Shown here one piece after another: positions 12,905 to 19,760 of a stretch of DNA of 23,683 nt (positions are counted from its first letter, which is position 1; each line of letters opens with the position of its first letter). Origin of the DNA: JALZAA01 sp035316005 (GTDB lineage: Bacteria > Actinomycetota > Acidimicrobiia > IMCC26256 > JACDBD01); the NCBI GenBank assembly GCA_035316005.1, contig DATFXK010000314.1, forward strand, positions 1 to 23,683, in the 5' to 3' direction. The position numbers and the translations under genes were made by a program. The notes under the pieces were generated by a model. That model had not been told where the DNA came from, did not search any database, and was given only the letters and a program-made list of their open reading frames with translations.

Positions 12905-14259
12905 GCACCGCAGTCGAGAACCGCTACCTCGTCGGGAACTTCGCGCCGGTCAAAGACGAGCTGACCGCGACCGATCTCCCGACTGAAGGTGCCGTCCCGA
13001 CCGAGCTGCGCGGCCGACTCCTGCGCATCGGCCCCAACCCGATCGCGCCCGACCCGGCTGCGTACCACTGGTTCACGGGTGACGGCATGATCCACGCCAT
13101 CGAGCTGCGCGACGGCAAGGCGGCCTCGTACCGCAACCGCTGGGTGCGCACGGACCAGGCGATCGCGCTGCTCGGCGAGGACGCCATCCCCGGCCAGCCC
13201 GACGACGTGTTCCCGGCGGGCTCGAGCGTGGCGAACACCCACATCGTCGCGCACGCGGGCAAGATCTTCGCTCTCGTCGAGGTGTGCCTCCCGACTCAAG
13301 TGAGTCCCGACCTCTCGACCGTGGGCCGGTACGACTTCGGCGGCAAGCTCCGCTCGTCGATGACCGCGCACCCGAAGATGGATCCGGTCACCGGCGAGAT
13401 GCTCTTCTTCGGGTACGACCCGTTCGGCCCGCCGTGGCTCCGCTACCACGTCGTAAACGCGGCGGGTGAGCTCGTGCGCAGCGAGGACATCGACATCCAG
13501 GGCCCGTCGATGGTGCACGACTTCGCGATCACCGAGCGTCATGTCGTGTTCTTCGACCTGCCGGTCGTGTTCGACTTCGACCTCCTCGGGAAGCGGCCCT
13601 TCCCCGCCGCTTGGAAGCCCGACTACGGCGCCCGTGTCGGCGTGATGCCCCGCGACGGAGGCAACGCCGACGTGCGCTGGTTCGAGGTCGACCTCTGCTA
13701 CGTGTTCCACCCGCTGAACGCGTACGACGAGAACGGCAGCGTCGTCGTGGACGTCGCCCGCCATCCGAAGATGTTCGACACCGACATCTACGGGCCGGCC
13801 GAGCAGCCTCCGACGCTGGACCGGTGGACCATCGATCTCGACGGCGGGAAGGTCATCGAGGAGCGGATCGACGACCGACCTCAGGAGTTCCCGCGGGTCG
13901 ACGACCGGGTCGTGGGCCGGCAGCACCGGTACGGGTACGCGACGTACTTCGGCCTCGACGAGCAGGGCATCCAGTTCGGTGGCTTGCTCCGGCACGACCT
14001 GCGCACCGGAGCCGTCCAGGAGAAGACGTTCGGGGCGGGCACCCACGCCGGCGAAGGCGTGTTCGTGCCTGCGTCCCACGTCGCCGGCGAGGACGAGGGC
14101 TGGGTGCTCACAGTCGTGTACGACGAAGGCCGGGACGCGAGCGACCTCTTCGTGCTCGACGCGACCGACTTCGCCGCGCCGCCCGTCGGGGCCGTGCACC
14201 TGCCGCAACGGGTGCCGTTCGGCTTCCACGGCTCGTGGGTCCCCGACGGCGCGGTGTAA
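12901..14259 (+). CDS. Carotenoid oxygenase family protein (RPE65/CCD/lignostilbene dioxygenase type)
   Basis: A 452-residue member of the carotenoid cleavage oxygenase family, seven-bladed propellers that split alkene bonds with Fe(II) and O2. All four iron-binding histidines are visible: H157 (TAHPKMD), H206 (VHDFAIT), H270 (VFHPLNAYDE) and H443 (GFHGSW). RIGPNP near 42-47 and WFTGDGMIHA near 57-66 are family landmarks. The start is the GTG at 12901, 4 bp inside the TetR gene, with a strong AAGGAGG (12888-12894). Neighbours imply cleavage of a hydrophobic polyene or stilbene-like substrate whose product or precursor is handled by the MMPL pump (inference). Possible substrates include carotenoids, retinoids, and lignin-derived stilbenes. 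Confidence 0.93.
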   Translation: MSTAVENRYLVGNFAPVKDELTATDLPTEGAVPTELRGRLLRIGPNPIAPDPAAYHWFTGDGMIHAIELRDGKAASYRNRWVRTDQAIALLGEDAIPGQPDDVFPAGSSVANTHIVAHAGKIFALVEVCLPTQVSPDLSTVGRYDFGGKLRSSMTAHPKMDPVTGEMLFFGYDPFGPPWLRYHVVNAAGELVRSEDIDIQGPSMVHDFAITERHVVFFDLPVVFDFDLLGKRPFPAAWKPDYGARVGVMPRDGGNADVRWFEVDLCYVFHPLNAYDENGSVVVDVARHPKMFDTDIYGPAEQPPTLDRWTIDLDGGKVIEERIDDRPQEFPRVDDRVVGRQHRYGYATYFGLDEQGIQFGGLLRHDLRTGAVQEKTFGAGTHAGEGVFVPASHVAGEDEGWVLTVVYDEGRDASDLFVLDATDFAAPPVGAVHLPQRVPFGFHGSWVPDGAV

Positions 14260-14263
14260 ACGC

Positions 14264-14668
14264 TCAGCTCCCGGGAGGCGCCATGAGCTCGAGCTGGATG
14301 TTGTCGGGATCGCGGAACACGAGCACGGGGCCGTGTGGGGTATCCGCGATCGCGGAATGAGAGACCCCGTGAGCTTCGAGCTGCTGCAACCACGCGTCGA
14401 GTTCGCTTCGGTTCGCGACGCGGAACGACAGATGGTCGAGTCCAGGGCTCCGTTCGTCGAACAGCGAGCTGTGGCTCTGGTGGTGCGCATTGAGGCAGAC
14501 GCTGTTGGCAAGCCCGGGGTGTCGCAGGACCACCATCTCGCGATCCGCTCGGTTCTCCCGTGCGACTGCCGTGAAGCCGAGTACGTCGGTGTAGAACGGC
14601 AAGCTTCGTTCGATATCGGTCACGGTCAGATCGATGTGCGAGATACCGGCGATCTCGGGCACCGTCAC
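14264..14668 (-). CDS. VOC superfamily (glyoxalase/bleomycin-resistance/dioxygenase fold) protein
   Basis: A 134-residue vicinal oxygen chelate protein with two beta-alpha-beta-beta-beta modules. Probable metal ligands are H11 (SHIDL), H79 (LDHLSF) and E127 (IQLELM). The DxxRSLxFYxxVLGF and FRDPDNIQLE landmarks are clear. Activities in the family include glyoxalase, dioxygenase and antibiotic binding; the sequence does not decide between them. The frame opens with a TTG at 14674 inside the upstream gene's stop, but the GTG at 14668 is preferred. It follows the GNAT gene by 2 bp on the same strand and is convergent with the oxygenase gene with only 4 bp between stops. Confidence 0.85.
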   Translation of the reverse strand: MTVPEIAGISHIDLTVTDIERSLPFYTDVLGFTAVARENRADREMVVLRHPGLANSVCLNAHHQSHSSLFDERSPGLDHLSFRVANRSELDAWLQQLEAHGVSHSAIADTPHGPVLVFRDPDNIQLELMAPPGS

Positions 14669-14670
14669 AT

Positions 14671-15147
14671 TCAATCACCCACGTGCTTCTCGTACCGCGC
14701 TTGCGTGTACTCGTCGACCGTGACGTCGCCGACGCGCGCGTACCCGGCTCGTTCATAGTAGGCGCATAGCGCGGCATTCGAGGCCACGCAGTCCAGGCGC
14801 AAGAACGCCTTTCCGTTGACGGTTGCGTGTCGTTCCGCCCACCGCAGCAGCGGGCCGCCGTGACCCCTCCCCGGACGGCTCACGGCGAGCCGGTGCAGGT
14901 ACCCGGCATCGGCCGGGTAGCCGGCCCAGAAGATCGGGTCGTCCCACTGCACGACGAGCGTGCCGACCGTCTCCCCGTCGACCTCGGCCAGCCATGTCTC
15001 GCCCCGTTCGATCGCCGGCATCACCCACTCGGCGGGGAAGCGGTCGGGCCACTGCTCGACGCCCCGATCTCTCAGCCACCGAGCTGCGTCGCCGAGGACC
15101 GCGAGCACGACCTCGATGTCGTCGGGTCGTGCTCGCCGCATTCGCAT
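14671..15147 (-). CDS. GNAT-family N-acetyltransferase
   Basis: A 158-residue GNAT fold enzyme, which transfers an acetyl group from acetyl-CoA to an amine. The acetyl-CoA loop is visible as LHRLAVSRPGRGHGGPLL (about 92-109, RxxGxG type), with the later motif CVASNAALCAYYERAGY (about 126-142), typical of motif B. The frame is open upstream to 15378, but that region is antisense to the HxlR gene's 3' end. The ATG at 15147 is chosen because CACAAT, a good -10, lies 6 nt before it. It forms a two-gene unit with the VOC protein. The substrate is unknown. Confidence 0.85.
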   Translation of the reverse strand: MRMRRARPDDIEVVLAVLGDAARWLRDRGVEQWPDRFPAEWVMPAIERGETWLAEVDGETVGTLVVQWDDPIFWAGYPADAGYLHRLAVSRPGRGHGGPLLRWAERHATVNGKAFLRLDCVASNAALCAYYERAGYARVGDVTVDEYTQARYEKHVGD

Positions 15148-15153
15148 GCCTCG

Positions 15154-15159
15154 ATTGTG
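15154..15159 (-). promoter_or_regulatory. -10 element of the GNAT-VOC unit (leaderless)
   Basis: CACAAT on the minus strand (15159 to 15154) matches four of six TATAAT positions and ends 6 nt before the ATG at 15147. It lies in the 110-bp gap between the GNAT and HxlR genes; nothing else is recognised there. Confidence 0.4.
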
Positions 15160-15257
15160 TCCCCGCACTGCGCTCAGCTCCGGAGCGTTGCCTCCGCGTT
15201 CATGCGCCTGGCGACGCGGCCACCGACGCCGCAGGGAGCCCGGCCTGACGGTCGCGC

Positions 15258-15980
15258 CTACTCGGCCTCGACCGCCACCGGGTGTGTCCGTCGATCCACG
15301 GCGACAGCTCCGGGGTCGGGCTTGATGTGAGCGAACATGCTGCGGCGGTTCCAGGTCGGGAAGGCACGTACGAGCCACGACGGGCCGTCGAGCTGGATCC
15401 GTGAGTCACGAGTTGCCTCGGCCCAAGAAAGCTGGCCGGCGTGCCACTTGACGAACGCTTCGGCTTCGGCGGTTATATAGAGATCCTCGTCAAGACCGGG
15501 GTACGTCTTGCAGATCTCGGTCTCCCCGTGTTCGAGTAGCAGCCAGTACCGCTCGCGGGGCCCGGTGAAGTCGAATCGGATGACCACGCGCCGGTTCGGG
15601 AGCCGATCCGAGCGCAGTGCATTGCAAATCGACCACAGCGCGACGAATGGATCAAGGTTCTCGGGGGCGATCTCTAGCCAACGGGCACCCCACTCGCCGA
15701 GCGTCTGGCAGACGCTGAACAGGTCGTGGCCCGAATCGGTCAGCTGGTAGTGGTGACCTCGGCCCTGCGACTTCGGAGCTGATTCGACGATGCCGAGGCG
15801 TTCGAGCTGCTCGAGTCGCTGAGTGAGCAAGGTGCGGGAGAGCCCGGGCGCTCCCTCCAGAATGGCGCCGAAGGTCTCACACCCGAGGTGCAGATTGCGG
15901 ATGATCAGCGGCGTCCAGCGCTCGACGAAGATCTCCGCGCCGCGGGCGATCGGGCAGTACTGGCCATAGGTCCTCACCAT
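15258..15980 (-). CDS. HxlR-family regulator with C-terminal SCP2-like domain
   Basis: A 240-residue protein. The first 100 residues are a classic HxlR winged helix: YCPIARGAEIFVERWTPLII near 8-27, the invariant-like LSRTLLTQRLEQLERLGIV near 47-65, and HHYQLTDSG near 75-83. The remaining 140 residues resemble a sterol-carrier-protein-2-type (SCP2/alkylsulfatase C-terminal) ligand pocket, an architecture seen in some actinobacterial HxlR proteins but not in the about 110-residue standard form. This would make it a ligand-sensing regulator of hydrophobic compounds (inference). The start is the ATG at 15980. It is divergent from the flavin oxidase at 16108, across a 127-bp gap with direct repeats that are probable binding sites. 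Confidence 0.85.
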   Translation of the reverse strand: MVRTYGQYCPIARGAEIFVERWTPLIIRNLHLGCETFGAILEGAPGLSRTLLTQRLEQLERLGIVESAPKSQGRGHHYQLTDSGHDLFSVCQTLGEWGARWLEIAPENLDPFVALWSICNALRSDRLPNRRVVIRFDFTGPRERYWLLLEHGETEICKTYPGLDEDLYITAEAEAFVKWHAGQLSWAEATRDSRIQLDGPSWLVRAFPTWNRRSMFAHIKPDPGAVAVDRRTHPVAVEAE

Positions 15981-16009
15981 TGCAGTGTCGCGAGCCTCCC
16001 GCCCGCCGT

Positions 16010-16051
16010 GAAGTCCAGATTCGGTACCTCGAAGTCCCGATTCCTGACTTC
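16010..16051. promoter_or_regulatory. Direct-repeat operator candidate for the HxlR regulator
   Basis: GAAGTCCAGATTC (16010-16022) and GAAGTCCCGATTC (16031-16043) match at 12 of 13 bases. Their starts are 21 bp apart, two helical turns. An inverted GACTTC follows at 16046-16051. The array lies midway between the divergent HxlR and oxidase genes. HxlR-type proteins are known to use direct repeats at target promoters. Confidence 0.55.
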
Positions 16052-16107
16052 TCGGCGGTGTTCACCGATGTTGCGATGGGTCCAACCCGTCCACCAGGGG
16101 AGGAACG

Positions 16108-17538
16108 ATGACTGCACCGACCAGTGAACGAATCGGCCAGCCGAGCGACACCGTGACCGGCATGGAGATCCCCGGGTTCCGGGGCACGCTGATCGCCGCC
16201 GAACACGCTGACTACGACGACGCCCGAGCCGTCTGGAACGGAACGGTCGACCGGCGACCCCGACTGATCGCCCGATGCGCCGGGACAACGGACGTGGCTG
16301 CGGCCGTCCGCTTCGCCCGTGACCTCCACCTCGAGATCGCCGTACGCGGCGGAGGCCACAACGTGGCCGGCACCGCCGTGTGCGACGCCGGGATCGTCAT
16401 CGACCTGTCGTCGATGCGCGCCGTCGCTGTCAACCCTGACAGCCGCACGGCCCACGTACAGGGTGGCGCCCTGTGGGGCGACGTCGACCATGAGACCCAG
16501 GCACACGGCCTGGCCACCACCGGAGGCATCGTCGGCCACACCGGCGTCGGCGGCCTCACGCTCGGCGGCGGCATCGGCTGGCTCATGCGCAAGCACGGGC
16601 TCACCGTCGACAATCTCCTCGAGGCGGAGGTGATCACCGCCGAGGGCGACATCATCCGGGCGTCGGCCCACGATCACCCCGACCTGTTCTGGGCGCTGCG
16701 AGGCGGCGGCGGGAACTTCGGCGTCGTCAGTTCGTTTCGATTCGCCTTGCACCCGATCGGTCCGTCCGTCACTGCGGGACCTGTCTTCTGGACGGCCGAC
16801 GACACCACCGATGTCCTGCGCTTCTATCGGGACTTCGTAGCCGACGCGCCCGACGAGCTCGGGACCATCGTCCGGCTCGGCACGATCCCGCCTCTGCCGG
16901 TCATCAGCGACGAGTTGCACTTCAGGCCGGCGATCGCGGTCGCCTGCTGTTACGCCGGACCCGTGGACGAAGGTGAACGAGCCGTTCGTGCGCTCCGCCA
17001 GTTCGGGAGCCCGCTCGTGGACCTCGTCCGGCCCACACTCTACGTCGATCACCAGAGCAGCATCGACGACACCGTCCCTCACGGATGGCACTACTACTGG
17101 AAGGCCACCGATCTCACGGGTCTGTCCGACGAGGTCATCGACGTGATCGCCGAGCACGCCTATCGCGCCCGCTCGCCGAGGTCATACGCGGCGATGTTCC
17201 ACATGGGTGGAGCGGTTGCCCGAGGCCCCCGCGATGCCACGGCGTATCGCGACCGCAACGTGCCCCACAACATCATCATCGACGCTGCTTGGCTCCCGGA
17301 CCAGGACGACACGGTCGGCACATCCGAGACCGCGTGGGCCAGGGCATTCCTCCAAGCCCTCCGACCCCACCGCACCGGCGTCTACGTGAACTTCCTCGAC
17401 TCCGACGACGACACCAGCCGAGTTCGCGAAGCCTACGGCGACGACACCTATCAGCGGCTTGCGAAGATCAAGGCGAAGTACGACCCCGAGAACGTGTTCC
17501 ACAACAACAAGAACATCCAGCCCAGAGAGGGCGGGTAA
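16108..17538 (+). CDS. FAD-linked oxidase, BBE/6-hydroxynicotine-oxidase type
   Basis: A 476-residue PCMH-type flavoprotein. RGGGHNVAG (80-88) carries H84, the expected site for covalent 8-alpha-histidyl FAD. GVGGLTLGGGIGWL follows; the second Cys that makes bicovalent FAD in plant berberine bridge enzyme is absent. The C-terminal BBE signature (YDPENVFHNNKNI) is intact. These oxidases use O2 on amines, alcohols, sugars or oligosaccharides. No signal peptide or Tat motif is obvious. A strong Shine-Dalgarno AGGGGAGG (about 16096-16103) precedes the ATG at 16108. It is divergent from the HxlR regulator, and the probable pairing is regulator and target. The substrate is unknown. Confidence 0.9.
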   Translation: MTAPTSERIGQPSDTVTGMEIPGFRGTLIAAEHADYDDARAVWNGTVDRRPRLIARCAGTTDVAAAVRFARDLHLEIAVRGGGHNVAGTAVCDAGIVIDLSSMRAVAVNPDSRTAHVQGGALWGDVDHETQAHGLATTGGIVGHTGVGGLTLGGGIGWLMRKHGLTVDNLLEAEVITAEGDIIRASAHDHPDLFWALRGGGGNFGVVSSFRFALHPIGPSVTAGPVFWTADDTTDVLRFYRDFVADAPDELGTIVRLGTIPPLPVISDELHFRPAIAVACCYAGPVDEGERAVRALRQFGSPLVDLVRPTLYVDHQSSIDDTVPHGWHYYWKATDLTGLSDEVIDVIAEHAYRARSPRSYAAMFHMGGAVARGPRDATAYRDRNVPHNIIIDAAWLPDQDDTVGTSETAWARAFLQALRPHRTGVYVNFLDSDDDTSRVREAYGDDTYQRLAKIKAKYDPENVFHNNKNIQPREGG

Positions 17539-17544
17539 CTCACA

Positions 17545-17571
17545 GCGCGGCGAGCGCGGCGAGCGCGGCTC
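17545..17571. repeat. Three tandem 9-bp GC-rich units
   Basis: GCGCGGCGA occurs twice, then GCGCGGCTC, head to tail, in the 54-bp gap between the stops of the oxidase and the small ORF downstream of etfA. It is short and could be slippage. No T-run follows, so it is not a standard terminator. Confidence 0.6.
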
Positions 17572-17592
17572 GAGCGACCGGCGCTCACACCT

Positions 17593-17889
17593 CTAGAGCT
17601 TGGACTTGGCCACGCAGATGGCGAGGTGGGCGTCGAGGACGGCCTGGCGCGTCGCGTCGTCGACACCGGAGTCGGCCTCGGCCGCAACCTTCGCGCTGTC
17701 ACCGGCCTGCTCGAGCTCGATCACGGCGCCCCGCTGGTCATCGGCGGCGACCGCCTTCCGGGCCTTGGCTGCGAATTCACCTACCACGGCGATCAGGACG
17801 GGCGACGCACCTCGATCGGCGCGCACTTCATCGAGTGCGGCGTCGACTTTGGAGCGAACCTCGCGCAGCCGCTCCGCGGTCGTCGCCAC
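17593..17889 (-). CDS. Small alpha-helical hypothetical protein in the etfBA operon
   Basis: A 98-residue soluble protein, rich in Ala, Asp, Glu and Lys, with predicted long helices and no membrane segment. Landmarks are RLREVRSKVDAALDEVR near 7-23, AAKARKAVAADD near 40-51, and a C-terminal HLAICVAKSKL. I recognise no known domain. Its GTG start lies 2 bp after the etfA stop, so it belongs to the same message. The pattern, spacing and GC-rich third positions support a real gene, perhaps an accessory or stability factor of the flavoprotein (inference). It could also be an uncharacterised coiled-coil protein of other function. Confidence 0.65.
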   Translation of the reverse strand: MATTAERLREVRSKVDAALDEVRADRGASPVLIAVVGEFAAKARKAVAADDQRGAVIELEQAGDSAKVAAEADSGVDDATRQAVLDAHLAICVAKSKL

Positions 17890-17891
17890 CG

Positions 17892-18860
17892 TCAGGTCTT
17901 CGCCTTCAGGGCTTCGATGAGCTTGGGCACGACCTTCGATGCATCACCGACGACACCGAGGTCGGAGACGCCGAAGATCGGCGCCTCCGGGTCCTTGTTG
18001 ATGGCGATGATGTTGTCGGAGCCCTTCATGCCGACCATGTGCTGCGTCGCGCCCGAGATGCCGATCGCGATGTAGACCTTGGGCTTGACGGTCTTGCCCG
18101 TCTGGCCGACCTGCTTCGAGTACGGCACCCAACCGGCGTCGACGATCGCGCGTGACGCGCCCGATGCGCCTTTGAGGATGTTCGCCAGCTCCTCGACGAG
18201 CGGCTCGTAGTTCTCGGCGCTCCCGAGCCCGCGCCCGCCCGACACGACGACGTCGGCGTCCTCGAGCTTCGGGCCCTCCTGCTCCTCGACGTGATGGTCG
18301 AGGACCTGCGCCTCGGCGGCGCGGCCGGCGTCGACGTTGTCGACCGTCGCGACCTCGGCCGCACCTCCGCCACTCGGCTCGGCCGCGAACGACTTCGGGC
18401 GGATGCCGGCGAGATAGGGCTTCTCGCCCTCGAAGGCGGCGGTCACGATCGTGTTGCCACCGAAGACGGCCGTGCTGACCTTGACGGTGTCGCCATCGAC
18501 CTCGACGTCGTTCCCGTTGGTGAGCGCGGGGCGATCGACCTTGACCGAGAGGCGGCCCATGGCGTCACGGCCGTCGTAGCTCTGCGCGAACAGGATGAGG
18601 TCGGGCTGTTCCTGCGCAACCAGCTGCGCGAGCAGCGCGCCGCCGATCACGCCGCTCAGGGACGAGCCGTGATCGGCCGCGTGCACCTTTGCGGCGCCGT
18701 ACTCGCCGAGCTGGGGTGCGAGGGTGTCGGCGTCGGCGCCGGCGTACACCGCCTCGACGGTGTCGCCGAGGTCGCGGGCCTTCGTGAGCAGCTCGAGCGT
18801 CGCCGAGGTCGCCTTGCCGTCCTCACCCTCGGCGTACACCCACACCTTCGGAAGCGTCAT
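17892..18860 (-). CDS. etfA: Electron transfer flavoprotein alpha subunit
   Basis: A 322-residue ETF alpha subunit of normal length. The N-terminal ETF domain (VWVYAEGEDGK; FAQSYDGRDAMGRLSVK) is followed by the C-terminal FAD domain with GGRGLGS (about 209-215), DAGWVP, QVGQTGKTV (about 251-259), and GISGATQHMVGM (about 269-280). The heterodimer takes electrons from acyl-CoA dehydrogenases and passes them to ETF-quinone oxidoreductase or another acceptor. It sits 10 bp after etfB on the same strand, and the small 98-aa ORF follows. The ATG at 18860 gives the standard start MTLPKVWVYAE. Confidence 0.96.
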   Translation of the reverse strand: MTLPKVWVYAEGEDGKATSATLELLTKARDLGDTVEAVYAGADADTLAPQLGEYGAAKVHAADHGSSLSGVIGGALLAQLVAQEQPDLILFAQSYDGRDAMGRLSVKVDRPALTNGNDVEVDGDTVKVSTAVFGGNTIVTAAFEGEKPYLAGIRPKSFAAEPSGGGAAEVATVDNVDAGRAAEAQVLDHHVEEQEGPKLEDADVVVSGGRGLGSAENYEPLVEELANILKGASGASRAIVDAGWVPYSKQVGQTGKTVKPKVYIAIGISGATQHMVGMKGSDNIIAINKDPEAPIFGVSDLGVVGDASKVVPKLIEALKAKT

Positions 18861-18870
18861 GCGTCGTCTC

Positions 18871-19653
18871 CTAGATGACCTTGAGCTGCTCGAGGAACGC
18901 CACGATCCGTTCGTGGGCGTCGCCCTCGTCCTCGACCTTCTCGCCCGCCTGGCGCTCGGGTGCCGCCTCGATGGACGTGATCTGCTGGCGGGCGCCCTTC
19001 CAGCCGACCTCGTCCTCGGACAGCCCGAGGTCGGCCACCTTGGCGTTGTCGACGGGCTTGTTCTTGGCCGCCATGATCCCCTTGAAGGACGGGTAGCGCG
19101 GCTCGACGACGCCGGCCGTCACGCTCACGACCGCAGGGAGCGACGACTCGACGATGTCGTACCCGGCTTCGGTCTGGCGCTGGATCTTGACCTTGCCGTC
19201 GTCGACCTCGATGTGCTTCGCGAACGTGAGCGACGGCCAACCGAGCAGCTCGGCGACCTGCTCCGGCACGGTTCCCGTGTACCCGTCGGTGGACTCGGTC
19301 GCGGTGAGCACGAGGTCCATGTCGCCGGCGCGCTCCACGGCCTTGGCGATCACCTTGGACGTCGACAGCGCGTCGGAGCCCTGGAGGACGGGGTCCGATA
19401 CGAGGACGGCCTTGGCCGCGCCCATGGCAAGGGCGGTGCGCAGCCCCGACACCTCGTCGTTCGGGGCCATCGAGATGAGCGTCACCTCGCCGTCACCGGC
19501 GTTGTCGACGAGTTGGAGGGCCATCTCGACGCCGTAGCTGTCGGAGTCGTCGAGGATGAGCTTGCCCTCGCGCTTGAGCGTCTTCGTCTCGGGGTCGAGC
19601 TCTCCCGGTGTGGCTGGGTCGGGGATCTGCTTCACGCAGACGGCGATGTTCAT
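18871..19653 (-). CDS. etfB: Electron transfer flavoprotein beta subunit
   Basis: A 260-residue ETF beta subunit. It opens with MNIAVCVKQIPDP, has the ETF-domain segments DSDSYGVEMALQLVD and ATESTDGYTGTVPEQ, and the recognition-loop-like LTFAKHIEVDDGK. It forms a dimer with EtfA that carries FAD and usually AMP. The ATG at 19653 has a good AGGAG upstream, in contrast to the leaderless-type genes nearby. The pair would serve the acyl-CoA dehydrogenase at 21783 and others elsewhere (inference). It is divergent from the geranylgeranyl-reductase-type gene; the 107-bp gap holds only a GC palindrome of doubtful meaning. Confidence 0.96.
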   Translation of the reverse strand: MNIAVCVKQIPDPATPGELDPETKTLKREGKLILDDSDSYGVEMALQLVDNAGDGEVTLISMAPNDEVSGLRTALAMGAAKAVLVSDPVLQGSDALSTSKVIAKAVERAGDMDLVLTATESTDGYTGTVPEQVAELLGWPSLTFAKHIEVDDGKVKIQRQTEAGYDIVESSLPAVVSVTAGVVEPRYPSFKGIMAAKNKPVDNAKVADLGLSEDEVGWKGARQQITSIEAAPERQAGEKVEDEGDAHERIVAFLEQLKVI

Positions 19654-19746
19654 ACCACTCCTGTTTGCCCAGAAAGGCCGTCGGAGATTCTGGCCCGCCC
19701 GGGCCGCCCACGTCGAAGCGATCGGATCGAGGCCTGAACGTGGCAG

Positions 19747-19752
19747 TACCGT
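19747..19752 (+). promoter_or_regulatory. -10 element of the reductase gene (leaderless)
   Basis: TACCGT lies 8 nt before the GTG at 19761, the same box and spacing as at 7341-7346 before the kinase gene. It argues against an in-frame GTG at 19740. Confidence 0.4.
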
Positions 19753-19760
19753 CGGTCCGC

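Noticed and set aside
12421..14511. 696-aa minus-strand ORF opposite the TetR and oxygenase genes
   Set aside because: Composition is typical of an antisense shadow; both plus-strand genes have intact catalytic or DNA-binding motifs.
14668..14674. TTG start at 14674 for the VOC gene
   Set aside because: TTG is rare and overlaps the upstream stop; the in-frame GTG at 14668 gives the same domain, though the choice is not certain.
19692..19705. GGCCCG-CC-CGGGCC inverted repeat between etfB and the reductase gene
   Set aside because: Short and purely GC in a GC-rich genome, with no matching site elsewhere in the window; expected by chance.
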